Source: Cladobotryum mycophilum (Eukaryota; Ascomycota; Sordariomycetes; Hypocreales; Hypocreaceae). From it: a stretch of DNA of 64,000 nt. Under the pieces are notes generated by a model. The model was not told where the DNA came from. It saw nothing but the letters and a program-made list of their open reading frames with translations, and did not search any database. The stretch lies in NCBI GenBank assembly GCA_036429605.1, contig JAVFKD010000002.1, positions 558,001 to 622,000 of the forward strand, given 5' to 3'. Shown here in pieces: positions 11,004-21,200 of the stretch (position 1 is the stretch's first letter; every line of letters begins with the position of its first letter). A program made the translations under genes and the position numbers.

Positions 11004-12662
11004 TCAAACGGCCCAGCTTCCAGACACATCTTCCTCGGAATCTTCATCAAAGTATCCTCCGTATCTGTGAACAATGGAACCAAACTCTTTAGCCAGCCGG
11101 AGCTTTTCTCCCCAGGGAAGCTTAACGCCTCGCAGTCGCTCTTCGGGGCTCTTGCTTATACGGCGAGAAAGACGCTCATCCATTTCCTCCTCGGAGGTAT
11201 GCTTGGCTTCATACAGCTTTCGCCAGACGGTATATAGGCGGATTCTCCAAGAGTCCCAAAAGACGTAAGCTAGTTCGCGCAAAGGAGAACCCAATGGGCT
11301 GTGGCCAATTCTCATGAACTTATTCAGCGGTGTGGATTTGAACAGATAATAACCCAAGTTCGCGCGGGCTGGATCTTTGTCTTCAATGTTGTCAGGCTGA
11401 ATCGTCTCGGAATTTCTTGACTCTGCGTGTTCAATGGCTTCTGGGAGTGATGGGCGGTCAAATGGCACAAGCCGGCTACGAATCAGGGCTGAGCGCCTGA
11501 CTTTGTCAGAGCGAACCAGTCTGTAAGTAAATTCGGCCCCCAAAGAGGTAATGTAGCTGATGTAGTTATCGTATGGCCGGCGTATTTCGTCTGTGAAGTC
11601 GTTTGAATACAAATCCATGCCTATCCTTTCCAAAGCATCGAAAGGCACCAGCTTTTTGTAAGCTTCAGCCCTACCAATGGCATCGTCCGTCTCTCGACTG
11701 TTATCTTTGTCGACCTGAGACCAGGGGAAGACCACGCCTGGTGCGGTAACAACTGCTTCCAAAAGATCACTCTTGAGCTCTTCAATGAAGCTAGTAATGA
11801 TTAAAGAGTAATATTGGTGGTCACACGACATCTCTTCCACCTCCCAGGCCTCTAGATGGTTCACAAATAGATGGCTTTGTTCATTGGCATCGTGGGTTCC
11901 TTCCCTGTATTCCCCGATTGTGAAATCGGGGAAAGCCTTGCAGAAGACCTCAAACCTCAGAAAGGCGCGGAGGAACCGTATTCTCTCAGAGTTTGATGGC
12001 GCCATGGCCATGGTGAAGGGCTGTCGTGTTGCGTCATTCATCTCCACGATCTCAAGGTCTGGACGACTCACATATGGTATCGGCTTTGAGCGAAAGTCCA
12101 CAAAGTTCGATTCAGACGCTCTGAAATCGCGCGCGGATTGTATTCCCAGGGGATGCACAAAATACATAGAGCCTGTAGGCATTTCCTGCTCTCCCTCACT
12201 CATTTCTTTGGCTTCCTTTGACTCATCGTCGTGAGTGGATGCTGCGGGTAGATGGTCCTTATGGTGGCCATGGAGAAGCGCATTGATTGCACTCTCAAAG
12301 TACCCATCTGAGAAGTATGAAATGCGTGTATGTAGACGGCATAGCGAGATGAGATCGTCCTTGGCCGTCGGATACTCGGAGGGTTCAGAATTAAAGTACC
12401 ACTCAAGGAGGATAGAGACGTCCCTCCGAAATGCTTGTTTATCGCTGCCAAGAGAAGGCGCGTTGATGAGTGCAAGGTAATGATTGATGAGTTCTCGCGG
12501 GATCATGTTTCTAACGACACAAGCAAGTATACGTTCGGGCGAAGAGGAATAGATGCGCCAGCATGCAGGTGATGCTGAGAGGAGACTGGACAGCGACTGT
12601 GGGGAATCTACAGATCCCATGATGAGATGAAGCAGCTCCGGAGCGAGGTGGCCAAGATTCAT
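11004..12662 (-). CDS. F-box-like protein, tandem copy 2
   Basis: A single-exon frame of 552 residues, paralogous to the gene at 9255-10682 along its whole length. The N-terminus reads LAPELLHLIMGSVDSPQSLSSLLSASPACW, an F-box-like helix pattern. Conserved blocks with copy 1 are FLRAFLRFEVF, LEAWEVEEMSCDHQYYS and VRSDKVRRSALIRSRL. It has a longer acidic insert at about 150-175 (DDESKEAKEMSEGEQE) and an acidic C-terminus (YFDEDSEEDVSGSW). Function is inferred only from the F-box-like segment. Both copies point the same way with about 320 bp between them. Confidence 0.72.
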   Translation of the reverse strand: MNLGHLAPELLHLIMGSVDSPQSLSSLLSASPACWRIYSSSPERILACVVRNMIPRELINHYLALINAPSLGSDKQAFRRDVSILLEWYFNSEPSEYPTAKDDLISLCRLHTRISYFSDGYFESAINALLHGHHKDHLPAASTHDDESKEAKEMSEGEQEMPTGSMYFVHPLGIQSARDFRASESNFVDFRSKPIPYVSRPDLEIVEMNDATRQPFTMAMAPSNSERIRFLRAFLRFEVFCKAFPDFTIGEYREGTHDANEQSHLFVNHLEAWEVEEMSCDHQYYSLIITSFIEELKSDLLEAVVTAPGVVFPWSQVDKDNSRETDDAIGRAEAYKKLVPFDALERIGMDLYSNDFTDEIRRPYDNYISYITSLGAEFTYRLVRSDKVRRSALIRSRLVPFDRPSLPEAIEHAESRNSETIQPDNIEDKDPARANLGYYLFKSTPLNKFMRIGHSPLGSPLRELAYVFWDSWRIRLYTVWRKLYEAKHTSEEEMDERLSRRISKSPEERLRGVKLPWGEKLRLAKEFGSIVHRYGGYFDEDSEEDVSGSWAV

Positions 12663-14099
12663 GGTGCTTCAAGTCTCCTATGATGGCTGCCGGGAAGGAT
12701 AAAAAATGTCAAGATGATGAAGGGGTTGGTTTGCAAAGGACGGAAGTGACAGTGTCGAGATCAAATAACCCTCGAGGCCATCACGACTGGACGTCATCCC
12801 TAAACATGGAAGCCTCGTTTAGCGACAGTCAGCCACTGTAGGCAGCAGCAGGCAACAACCCTCAGCCCTACAGTGAGCAATTCAGCCTCTGGGGGGCTTC
12901 TATCCATGAATCCACGCATTGATGGATCCATTCCCCGGATACCTCGCGATGGACATCAGATATGGAATAAATGGAACCATGCATCCATCTTTAAAGTTTT
13001 ATAGCAAAACTTCTTTTAATATGAGGAGCCATCTCTAACAAAGTACAAGGGAAGATGACTTTGTTTCATCCTCGACATTCTTCAGCATTCATCTTACGTG
13101 TCTCGAGGGGTTCTCGTCGAATATTACCTACCCTAGAACGGGATGATATTAGCAAATCGACTACGCGATTGGATTCAAACATAAATTTTCATCGGACGAA
13201 TTAGTCTGAAGATCTATACATCAATGCCTTTTAGTTCTAGAGTGCTAGTAGACTCATGATCGGAATTGGTGTACTTTCTTCTCGACTTGATGTCTCACGT
13301 GCTTAAGAACTATAACAAGAGTGATTCCTCCATCCTTTTACAATGGATAAGGTGCGGTACTAAACTCGGTGCAAGCATGGCAATTTCATATGAAAGTCAA
13401 ATTATCCACTCTCCATTCTATGGTGATTGGTATATGTGTACTTGAGTCCGCAACAAATCATCCAGCTTGGAGGAGTGTTCCAGCCGTTGGCCCCGGATCA
13501 GCAGCCAAGCACCAACAGTCGTGTGCAGCGGAGGTGAATATCCTAGTTTGTTAGGTCGTAATTGATGAGTTTGTTTGCTGTACATGCGGGAACAAACGAT
13601 TTCACTCGGAGTACTTAAATCCGTTGCTTACTCTGTTCCTCTGTGTTTCATCCTACACTCGAATTACCACTACCACATACGTAACTATCCTTCAACAAGT
13701 CAATGGATTCAGGTTATAGGTAACCGTTGGCATGTAATGTGACCTAGAAACCAACACCTGGGCATCTGGGGCCCTCACGCTCCAGCCAACACCACAATAG
13801 TACGTCCCGATCCAATATCTATTGTCCCCCTGAAGCAAACAAATTGACCTTGACGCGCCAACAGCCAGCCAACAGGTCATTTCTACCACCATGGGGATTT
13901 GGAAGGAGGATATAATTTGTGCCATGTAACGCGTTTATTGAGATGCCCGTTTTGGTGCGTAGTCTGCCAACAATACGATTGACAATAGAGAGCTGTATTT
14001 CCGCATTGGGCATCTCATATCTTTTAACCGTCGCCTCCACCCCCTTCTCTCAGAATGGGCACTTTACATCTAGCACCTATAGGGCCGTATTTGTGTAGC
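12663..14099. other. long intergenic region, no gene seen
   Basis: About 1.4 kb with no supported ORF. Its right end (13981-14021) holds a 41-bp element that recurs upstream of the other two secreted-protein genes. Confidence 0.6.
13981..14021 (+). promoter_or_regulatory. shared upstream element, copy 1
   Basis: This 41-bp block starts GACAATAGAG and ends CATCTCATATC. It matches 36 of 41 bases of the block at 15457-15497 and is partly kept at 14695-14735. Each lies roughly 200-300 bp upstream of one of the three secreted cysteine-rich genes. It could be a promoter element or simply part of the duplicated unit. Confidence 0.5.
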
Positions 14100-14106
14100 T
14101 ATAAAG
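14100..14106 (+). promoter_or_regulatory. TATA box of secreted protein gene 1
   Basis: A TATAAAG sequence lies 183 bp upstream of the ATG at 14283. Equivalent TATAAA boxes precede both paralogues. Confidence 0.45.
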
Positions 14107-14282
14107 GAGCAAAGTGATGATACGCTGAACAGGAATAGAGATAGAGCTTCACTCTCTGAACATCAAACCCACCTTCTGGCCCCCAAGCTCCATCCCCTTG
14201 ACTTTTCTATTGGAACATCCATTCAATTCAAGCGTCCATCTTCGTTAAGCGCTCCAATCACAAAGCATAAGCCAAAAAAACC

Positions 14283-14546
14283 ATGCAGCTGTTCAACTTC
14301 TTCCTCGCAGCCATGGCTGTCCTCCCACTTACAAACGCCTGCAAGTGCTGGGGCTACACCGGACCAAACGACCCGGATGGCACTCCCGTTGACTCGGCCG
14401 GTAAAACCTGCTGCGATAAGTTTCACGGGAGATGGTCGGGCTACGATTGCGACGCTCACTCCATTCACGATAAGCTCAATTCCTTCAACAAGTGCTGCAA
14501 AGAGCAGCACACATCTACCTCTGATTGCTGGGCAAAGAAGATTTAG
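14283..14546 (+). CDS. small secreted cysteine-rich protein 1
   Basis: 87 residues, one exon. A hydrophobic signal peptide covers about residues 1-19 (LFNFFLAAMAVLPLTNA), and the mature protein starts CKCWGY. It has eight cysteines in the order CxC, CC, C, CC, C, which would allow four disulfides. The block KFHGRWSGYDCDAHSIHDKLNSF is the most conserved among the three tandem copies (14283, 14920, 15701). Small secreted cysteine-rich proteins of fungi are often effectors, antimicrobial proteins or surface proteins; I recognise no named family. The start is the first ATG after a TATA box and lies directly before the signal peptide. Confidence 0.8.
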   Translation: MQLFNFFLAAMAVLPLTNACKCWGYTGPNDPDGTPVDSAGKTCCDKFHGRWSGYDCDAHSIHDKLNSFNKCCKEQHTSTSDCWAKKI

Positions 14547-14919
14547 TTGGGACTGGGACTGGGATGAGGGGATGAGGGGAAAACACTTGGGGGGTAGATG
14601 TGAGGGGGGCGGGACGAAGTCAAATGTTTGCTTTGGGATGATGGGTATTGGAGTAACTTGGGTTTTTGCCAAACAAATATGTAAATAAACTTAACAATAG
14701 ACAGTCTTATTGTGGCCGTATTGAGTCTTTCATGCCTATGAACACGGGCAAAGGGGCCCACTCACCCCCCAGTATACTACAGCCTGCGGGCATCCCATGG
14801 ACCAAATGCTCGAAGTTGTAGAGATTATAAAGAGCATCACGCTTGATATTGTACTCTAGAATTTACTGAAGCGTTCCCTACCAACACACATTCAAGCCCT
14901 CCCCCGCTCCCAACAAAGC
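14547..14919. other. intergenic spacer with promoter of copy 2
   Basis: Holds the 3' end of copy 1 (an AATAAA at about 14684), a degenerate copy of the shared upstream element (14695-14735) and a TATAAAG box at 14826-14832. No other gene. Confidence 0.55.
14826..14832 (+). promoter_or_regulatory. TATA box of secreted protein gene 2
   Basis: TATAAAG lies 94 bp upstream of the ATG at 14920. Confidence 0.45.
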
Positions 14920-15159
14920 ATGAAGCTCCTAACATCATTCCTCATCGCCCTCGTGGCCGTCACCCCCATTGTTGACGCTTGCAAATGCCGCAATCTCCCG
15001 AGCTACTACGTCAACCTGATGGCCTCTATAAAGTGCTGCGGGAAGTTCAAGGGCAAATGGATAGGCGACGACTGCCAGGCCCATTCCATTGAGGACAAAA
15101 TTAAGTCCTTTTGGCATTGCTGCGGGGAGAACGGTTCCGATTCCGATTGCGATCATTAA
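14920..15159 (+). CDS. small secreted cysteine-rich protein 2
   Basis: 79 residues, one exon. The signal peptide (residues 1-20, LTSFLIALVAVTPIVDA) is followed by CKCRNL. It keeps all eight cysteines of the tandem family in the same order and the block GDDCQAHSIEDKIKSF. It differs from its neighbours mostly in the loop between CxC and CC, which is the variable part of all three proteins. That pattern would fit diversifying surface loops on a fixed disulfide frame, but this is inference. Function unknown. Confidence 0.8.
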   Translation: MKLLTSFLIALVAVTPIVDACKCRNLPSYYVNLMASIKCCGKFKGKWIGDDCQAHSIEDKIKSFWHCCGENGSDSDCDH

Positions 15160-15456
15160 AAAGTGCAGGACTCAGTGAACTGCTGTCTCTTGCTTTCTCT
15201 TTCTCTTTCTCTCTATTTCTCTTCCGATCAACGTTGCTCGATTTCTCCGTTGTTGGATTGGAGACTTTAACTGGATGCTTGGCCTTATAAGTTGCTGTAT
15301 CGAGAAAGGCGCAAAATCCGCCGACTGCTGGACCAACTAGGAGGAAGCCATTCGAATTCGGAACAAAGAAGAAAGAGGGAGGAGGAAGTTGGATGGGAGA
15401 AGGCCCTGGGCTCATAACAGTAGCTACTGGTAGCTGGCATTACGAATAATAACTTG

Positions 15457-15497
15457 GACAATAGACAACTGTACTGCCGCATTAGGCATCTCATATC
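15457..15497 (+). promoter_or_regulatory. shared upstream element, copy 2
   Basis: 41 bp, with 36 identical to 13981-14021. It lies 204 bp upstream of the ATG at 15701, against 262 bp for the first copy, and is followed by the TATA box at 15571. Confidence 0.5.
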
Positions 15498-15570
15498 TGG
15501 TAGGGGGCCCACCTAGTAACCACATGCATCCAACGCCTTTGTTGTCTCCATGGTTCCGTTCCGTCGTGAT

Positions 15571-15577
15571 TATAAAA
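15571..15577 (+). promoter_or_regulatory. TATA box of secreted protein gene 3
   Basis: TATAAAA lies 130 bp upstream of the ATG at 15701. Confidence 0.45.
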
Positions 15578-15700
15578 GAGCAACATAAACGATCCTCAAA
15601 TCGACAGAAAACTGGACCCCAAAGAAAACATCAAGTTTCTCATTCCATTATCGAGACCAAAGCACATCTCCAACGCTCTTCAGCAAAAGATTAAAGAAAA

Positions 15701-15955
15701 ATGCAACCACTCACATTTCTCGTCGTAGCTCTGGTTGCTCTCCCTCTTGCCTCCGCTTGCAAATGCCTTAACAGGGAACGCCCTCCAAACAACGGCATGG
15801 ACGTAACACGGTCCATCTTTTGCTGCAAAAAATTTCATGGCAAGTGGAGTGGCGACGACTGTCAGGCTCATTCGATTCAGAATAAGCTTGATTCCTACGA
15901 ACATTGCTGTATGGAAGCTGGAGACCTTTCGGACTGCAATTATCACGAGGGCTAG
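15701..15955 (+). CDS. small secreted cysteine-rich protein 3
   Basis: 84 residues, one exon. The signal peptide (LTFLVVALVALPLASA) leads into CKCLNR. All eight cysteines of the tandem family are kept, with the block KFHGKWSGDDCQAHSIQNKLDSY, closest to copy 1. It is followed by a long T-rich tract (about 15960-16020). Three adjacent same-strand genes with shared upstream DNA point to local tandem duplication. The likely role is outside the cell, as an effector-like or antimicrobial protein; no homologue is recognised by name. Confidence 0.8.
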   Translation: MQPLTFLVVALVALPLASACKCLNRERPPNNGMDVTRSIFCCKKFHGKWSGDDCQAHSIQNKLDSYEHCCMEAGDLSDCNYHEG

Positions 15956-16546
15956 TGTGCTGTCTTTATTCCTTTTTTTATTTTTATTTTTCTTCTTCCT
16001 TTCTTCCTCTTTTTCTTTCGCCAAAGTTTTGTTTGATCCCTCACCGTTGCATTGGACGTTAAACTGGATGCTCGGCTTGGTTGGCTGCAAACTATCTCAA
16101 AAAGTCGAAGCTGTGCTTTCTCGCGGCTCTCATCAACGTCCTGGAAGACTTTTTGACCAATAGCACATACACACACACACACACCTATAGACGAAAAGAC
16201 TATTGCAAGAAACCTTTCGTTATGTAGTCAGCAACGCAGACACATCGGATCAGGCTTCTCGTTAAGGGAGATGCCGTTGAGAGCGAGATAAAACGTCAAG
16301 TTGGGGGCTAGTTGGATCTGATGTACGAGCGGTGTACTTTCTTGTTCCATAGTTACGTTCATTTCTCTCAGTACATACATGAATACGATGACTTTTGAAA
16401 ACACATGATTCATCATTTCTGTTTTGATACCGTTTCCTTCCATGGAAGTTGTTGATCATCTCTCGACCTTGGTCTACAGTGATTTCATTTGCGTGTTGAG
16501 CATTTTCGCTTTCAAGTTACCTTTGACAGTGCCTTTGACAGTGCCT

Positions 16547-16898
16547 CTATTGTTCCATCTCTGCCAATGCCTCCCGTACCTTGTCTAGCTTACGCTCTAT
16601 CACGTCGGTGATCGGTTCTGGTTTTAGAGACTGCCATGGCTGTATGTCGTTGAATAGGTCATCACTGAGAACGATATTATCTTGCATAAGGCTCCCCGCT
16701 GATTGCATGTGTCTGATTCTCTTCCTGTGTGAATGCTCTTCACTCTTGGTTGTTTGTTTGGTGAATGCACTGGCATTGGTTGGTAGCTGCTCGTAGATAA
16801 CCGCATTAATATGCTTATCATGCGTATCACAATGACTGTCCATTTCTGTGGCGTCGTTTCTACCATCGTTCTCGGACTCTTCGTCCGGAATGATCTTA
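16547..16898 (-). pseudogene. possible coding fragment, unknown
   Basis: The minus-strand frame is open from an AG at about 16899 to a stop at 16547. It reads as an acidic, polar protein with a C-terminal amphipathic stretch (ITDVIERKLDKVREALAEMEQ). A second protein-like stretch lies upstream on the same strand at 17517-17702 (LEDEEPTVDAPSTLVSRK). They may be exons of one unrecognised gene or remains of one. No domain is recognised. Confidence 0.25.
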
Positions 16899-16918
16899 AA
16901 TAAAAGGATTAGGTATTA

Positions 16919-17060
16919 AAGGCTATTAGAGAAATATAAAGGAAGAAGGGGAATACATGGGAACAATAGGAACGTAAAGAAACGAGACAAATAGAGAGGG
17001 ACAAGAGGAATGTAAATAAACAAGGGAAATGGAGAGGAACGAGAGAAACGTAGAGGAATA
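16919..17060. repeat. purine-rich degenerate tandem repeat
   Basis: About 140 bp almost free of pyrimidine runs, made of irregular copies of a 12-18 bp pattern around GAGAAACGTAGAGGAA. Its origin is unclear; it resembles a decayed minisatellite. Confidence 0.45.
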
Positions 17061-18265
17061 GGACATTGGAATTTGTGTGTTATGGTCCATGACTTAACAG
17101 CTGGCATTTGCTCGACTCTGGGCATCATTTAGTTGACGTTGTTCACGCCCAGCACCCTGCGTCTGGATTGGCTTGGATCCGTGGAAAAATAGATCAGGCT
17201 TTCTAGTATATGCGACGCAATGACTACGAATTGCCTGTTTGTCATCTAGACTACCGACTGTACTTTGGATAGATGCGCGGCACCATGATGGAAGAAGCGA
17301 CACTATACTTTGAGCTGGGCGACGTCGATCCTAACCCAGGAGGCTCTGAAAACGAGAGCATGTAATGCACTGTAGGTGTGTCTAGCAGTGAGAACGGCCA
17401 CGGCTTAATGGATCTCTGATGATTTGGTTACGAAGGACTTAATGGAGGAGACAGGAGCTTTTCGCTTAGTAGAGCATTGGTTGTAGCAGCCTTGCCCCCT
17501 GATACTAGCAGTATAGTTAGAGAATGATCTGTTGAATTGACCAATCATACACCTCGTTTGCCTTGAGAAGCAGAGTGTTATTATCACCACCTGGGTACTC
17601 AATCTTGCGAGATACAAGCGTAGATGGTGCATCGACAGTTGGCTCCTCATCTTCGAGACTACTGCAGGTGCTATAATCGCTTGCATTAGGTCTCACTAAC
17701 AAACGGCTTCTGCAGCCTTAAGGCGCCCCTAAACTGGAATGAAGCGGCTTATCTGTCCCTCCATGCCAGCCATCTCAACTCGCTGTTCTGCATGTGGAAC
17801 TTGGATTGTGCGTTTTGATCAGATCACTCCGATCATTAGCCAATGGAAGTAAAGCGAACACCCATTGATTTCTCGATTCCCAAATTCCAATACCCCTACA
17901 CTGCGGACCAAGATGACCAAGACGACGGGACAAAGGTATCCTCCGACCAGCAGGTAGCTTTCCAAGCTCGTCATTGAAGGATGTGCGGCTTGTAGCGCAC
18001 ACTACTTTGGACATCTCCACCGCCATTACGAGCTGATCTTGTCTGAGATTCTTTAGCTGAACTAAACCAAATGCCGGACTCCTTTGGTCTGTGGAGAATT
18101 ATTTCTCGCCATAACAAATGCGTTTTGGTAGCTGGCTACATGCGCAAATTCGTAGTCAAGAGATGAACAGAAACTCAAAGGAACAATGGCACTTAACATC
18201 TTCACCAAATGGTTTGATTCCAGGCTTTGGCCACATCAGGGTGTCGACGATAAAGCAAAACGAAA

Positions 18266-21200
18266 ATGCAACTCCGAGATTTGGATCTGCCGGAGGTCGA
18301 GTCCAATGGCGAAAAGCGCCAGCAGAACCATGGGGCTAGCGAGGCTGAGGTGGAGCAGATTTGGTCCTGGAATGCTATAGTTCCCCAACCCGTTGAAAGA
18401 TGTGTGCACGATCTGATCGGGACACGAGTTCACCAGAACCCAACGGCGCCTGCTATTTGTGCTTGGGATGGCAACTTGACATATGAGGAACTAGACTGGC
18501 TGTCGACGAGTTTGGCACACCGACTTGCAAGCAGGGGAATTGGATCTGGAAGCATCGTACCGCTATGTTTCGAAAAGTCCAAGTGGATGCCAGTGGCCGC
18601 GCTGTCTGTCATGAAAGCCGGCGGAGCATCTATCGCACTGGATACTACCCAACCAGAAGAACGACTTGGCGATATCATCGCACAGGCAAACGCCCGTTTC
18701 ATCCTGGCATCAACAGAAAACGAGCAATTAGCATACCGCCTCGGGATCAATCAAGTCATTACCGTTGGCCATGCCGAATCATTTACTGGGTCTTCGTCTA
18801 ACGGCGAGGTGTCTTCTGAGTTACCCCCATCACATCCATCCGACTTGTTATATGCTGTTTACACATCAGGAAGCACCGGTAGACCCAAAGGAGCCCTGAT
18901 TACACACCGAAACTTTTGTTCAGCGATTAAGCATCAGCAAGATCATCTTGGTTACACGTCAAGCTCGCGCGTTTTCGACTTTGTCTCATACGCCTTTGAC
19001 CTTTCCTGGCTGAATCTTGTACACACACTCGCATCTGGTGGCTGTCTCTGTATTCCATCTCAGACAGAAAGGCAGAATAATATCGCTGGGTGCATTGCAA
19101 AGTACAATATCAATTTTTCATGTTTCACGCCATCTGTCGCGCGGTTTATCGACCAACAAGCATTGTCAAAACTTTCCACCTTGCTTCTAGCAGGCGAAGC
19201 TGTGCTTCCAACCGACGCGACAATCGTTACAGAAAAGACTCGGATTACAAATGGTTATGGACCGGCTGAATGTACGCCAATCTCAACAATTCTGACCCGG
19301 GTCAGTGCTGCGGACACGGGAATCGGTCGGGGTGCTGGACACTGCACTTGGGTAGTTACGGTGGATGGGCCTGAAATGCTGGCACCAATTGGAATGATTG
19401 GAGAGCTATGGCTCGAGGGACCACTTGTAGGGCAAGGCTATCTCAATGATCCAGAGAAGACCGCTGAAGTATTCATACATAACCCTTCATGGTTGCTCCG
19501 TGGGGCTCCTACGGCTGGGCGAGCGGGCCGCTGTGGACGTCTTTATCGAACAGGGGACTTGGTACGATACAACAAAGACGGATCTCTTCAATACATGGGC
19601 CGCAAAGATACACAAGTTAAGATCCGAGGTCAGCGAGTTGAGCTAGGCGAGGTTGAGCACCATGTGCGAAGGGTACTAGAGGCGACTTCGGCTGGAGACT
19701 CGCGGTGCATACGCATTGTTGCTGAAACGATCAAGCCGGTGGGAATACCTAATGCGATTCTCGTGGTTTTTGTAGCCCTTGGCAATGCGGACGGCATGAA
19801 TGAGACGGAACATGGCGCCGTAGTGCGCAAGATGACATCCAGCTTAGCTGAGGACTTGGAGGGAAGATTACCAGCATACATGTTGCCTTCAGGTTATCTG
19901 CCAATTCTAAATATTCCTCTGACCGCAACAGGGAAAACAGATCGACGAAGCCTCCGCACCCTTGGGGTCTCATTATGGCTTCAACATCGCAATATTCCCA
20001 ACGGAATTGCATCAGATAATACGAGGGACCGGCCTGTGAATGAAAAGGAGCGTATTTTGCAGGAGGTCTGGATGTCAGTTCTAAATCTACCTACTCTCGA
20101 GGTTTCAATCGATAGCGACTTTATGAAATTAGGCGGAGACTCTATTACGGCAATGCAGGTTGTCTCTCAATGCAGAGCACACGGCATCGTACTCACTGTC
20201 GGAGACGTTCTTCGATTGAAGACTATTCGAAATCTTGCCAAAAACTGTCGAGTCATTGATCAACGCAACGGAATGCTAGATCAGGAGAAACTGGGACGTG
20301 ATAAAGATGCAGCAGAATCCCTACATCCATCACCAATTCAACAAATGTACTTTGACTTGAATCCCGACGGTGCAAACTATTTCAATCAATGCTCGGTGTT
20401 GGAATTGACAAGATTTGTGCCTTTATCAACGCTTAGACGGGCTCTAGTGGCCATTGCTACGCGCCATCCGATGCTGCGCGCTCGATACAAGAGGAATCCT
20501 GACGGTCATTGGCAACAGACTGTGGCCCCTGAAGGCCCAGATGCTTGCATATTTTCCAGCAGCGCCATCAAAAGCAAGACTGAGCTCAGTGACTTTATAA
20601 CAAGACAGCAAGAACGTCTGGATATAGAAAATGGTCCGGTATTTGTTGCTGATATCATCAGTGTCGGACTTGATACACAAATACTTGTGCTGACCGCCCA
20701 CCATCTTGTCATTGATCTTGTTTCCTGGCGCATCATATGGAATGAGATTGAAGACCATGTAAAGATTGGTAACCCGAGCCCGAAAGACAGGCCTTTTTCT
20801 TTCCGTTCTTGGCTACGATTGCAAACGATGAAAACATGCAACCTTGCGCCCGCACTTGTACTGCCACACAAGGTGCCCAAGGCTGATGTAGACTTTTGGG
20901 GGATGAGATTGTCAGACAATACGTACGCTCGATCGGTTCAGCACGTTGAGACGATTAGTGGCGACATGACAAATGTGATACTTGGTGAGGCCAACGCCAG
21001 TTTACGAACGGACCCGATAGACATCCTTATTGGTGCTCTGGTGTACTCGTTCTTTCAATCATTCCTAGAACGCCATGCGCCTACCATGTTCATCGAGGGC
21101 CATGGGAGAGAGAAATTGGATGACCTGGAATGCGATCTATCAGGGACAGTAGGGTGGTTTACGACTCTACAGCCACTGCCTATTCCGATAGCAGTCAGCA

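Larger units (their letters stand above)
15160..15700. other. intergenic spacer with promoter of copy 3
   Basis: Starts with a pyrimidine-rich (CTTT)n-like tract at about 15185-15225. It then contains the second full copy of the shared upstream element (15457-15497) and a TATAAAA box at 15571-15577. Confidence 0.55.
15956..18265. other. 2.3-kb region with possible decayed coding pieces
   Basis: Contains a T-rich tract, a (CA)n microsatellite at about 16166-16183 and a purine-rich degenerate repeat (16919-17060). Two minus-strand stretches look protein-like (about 16547-16898 and 17517-17702) but could not be linked into a gene. No supported gene otherwise. Confidence 0.5.
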
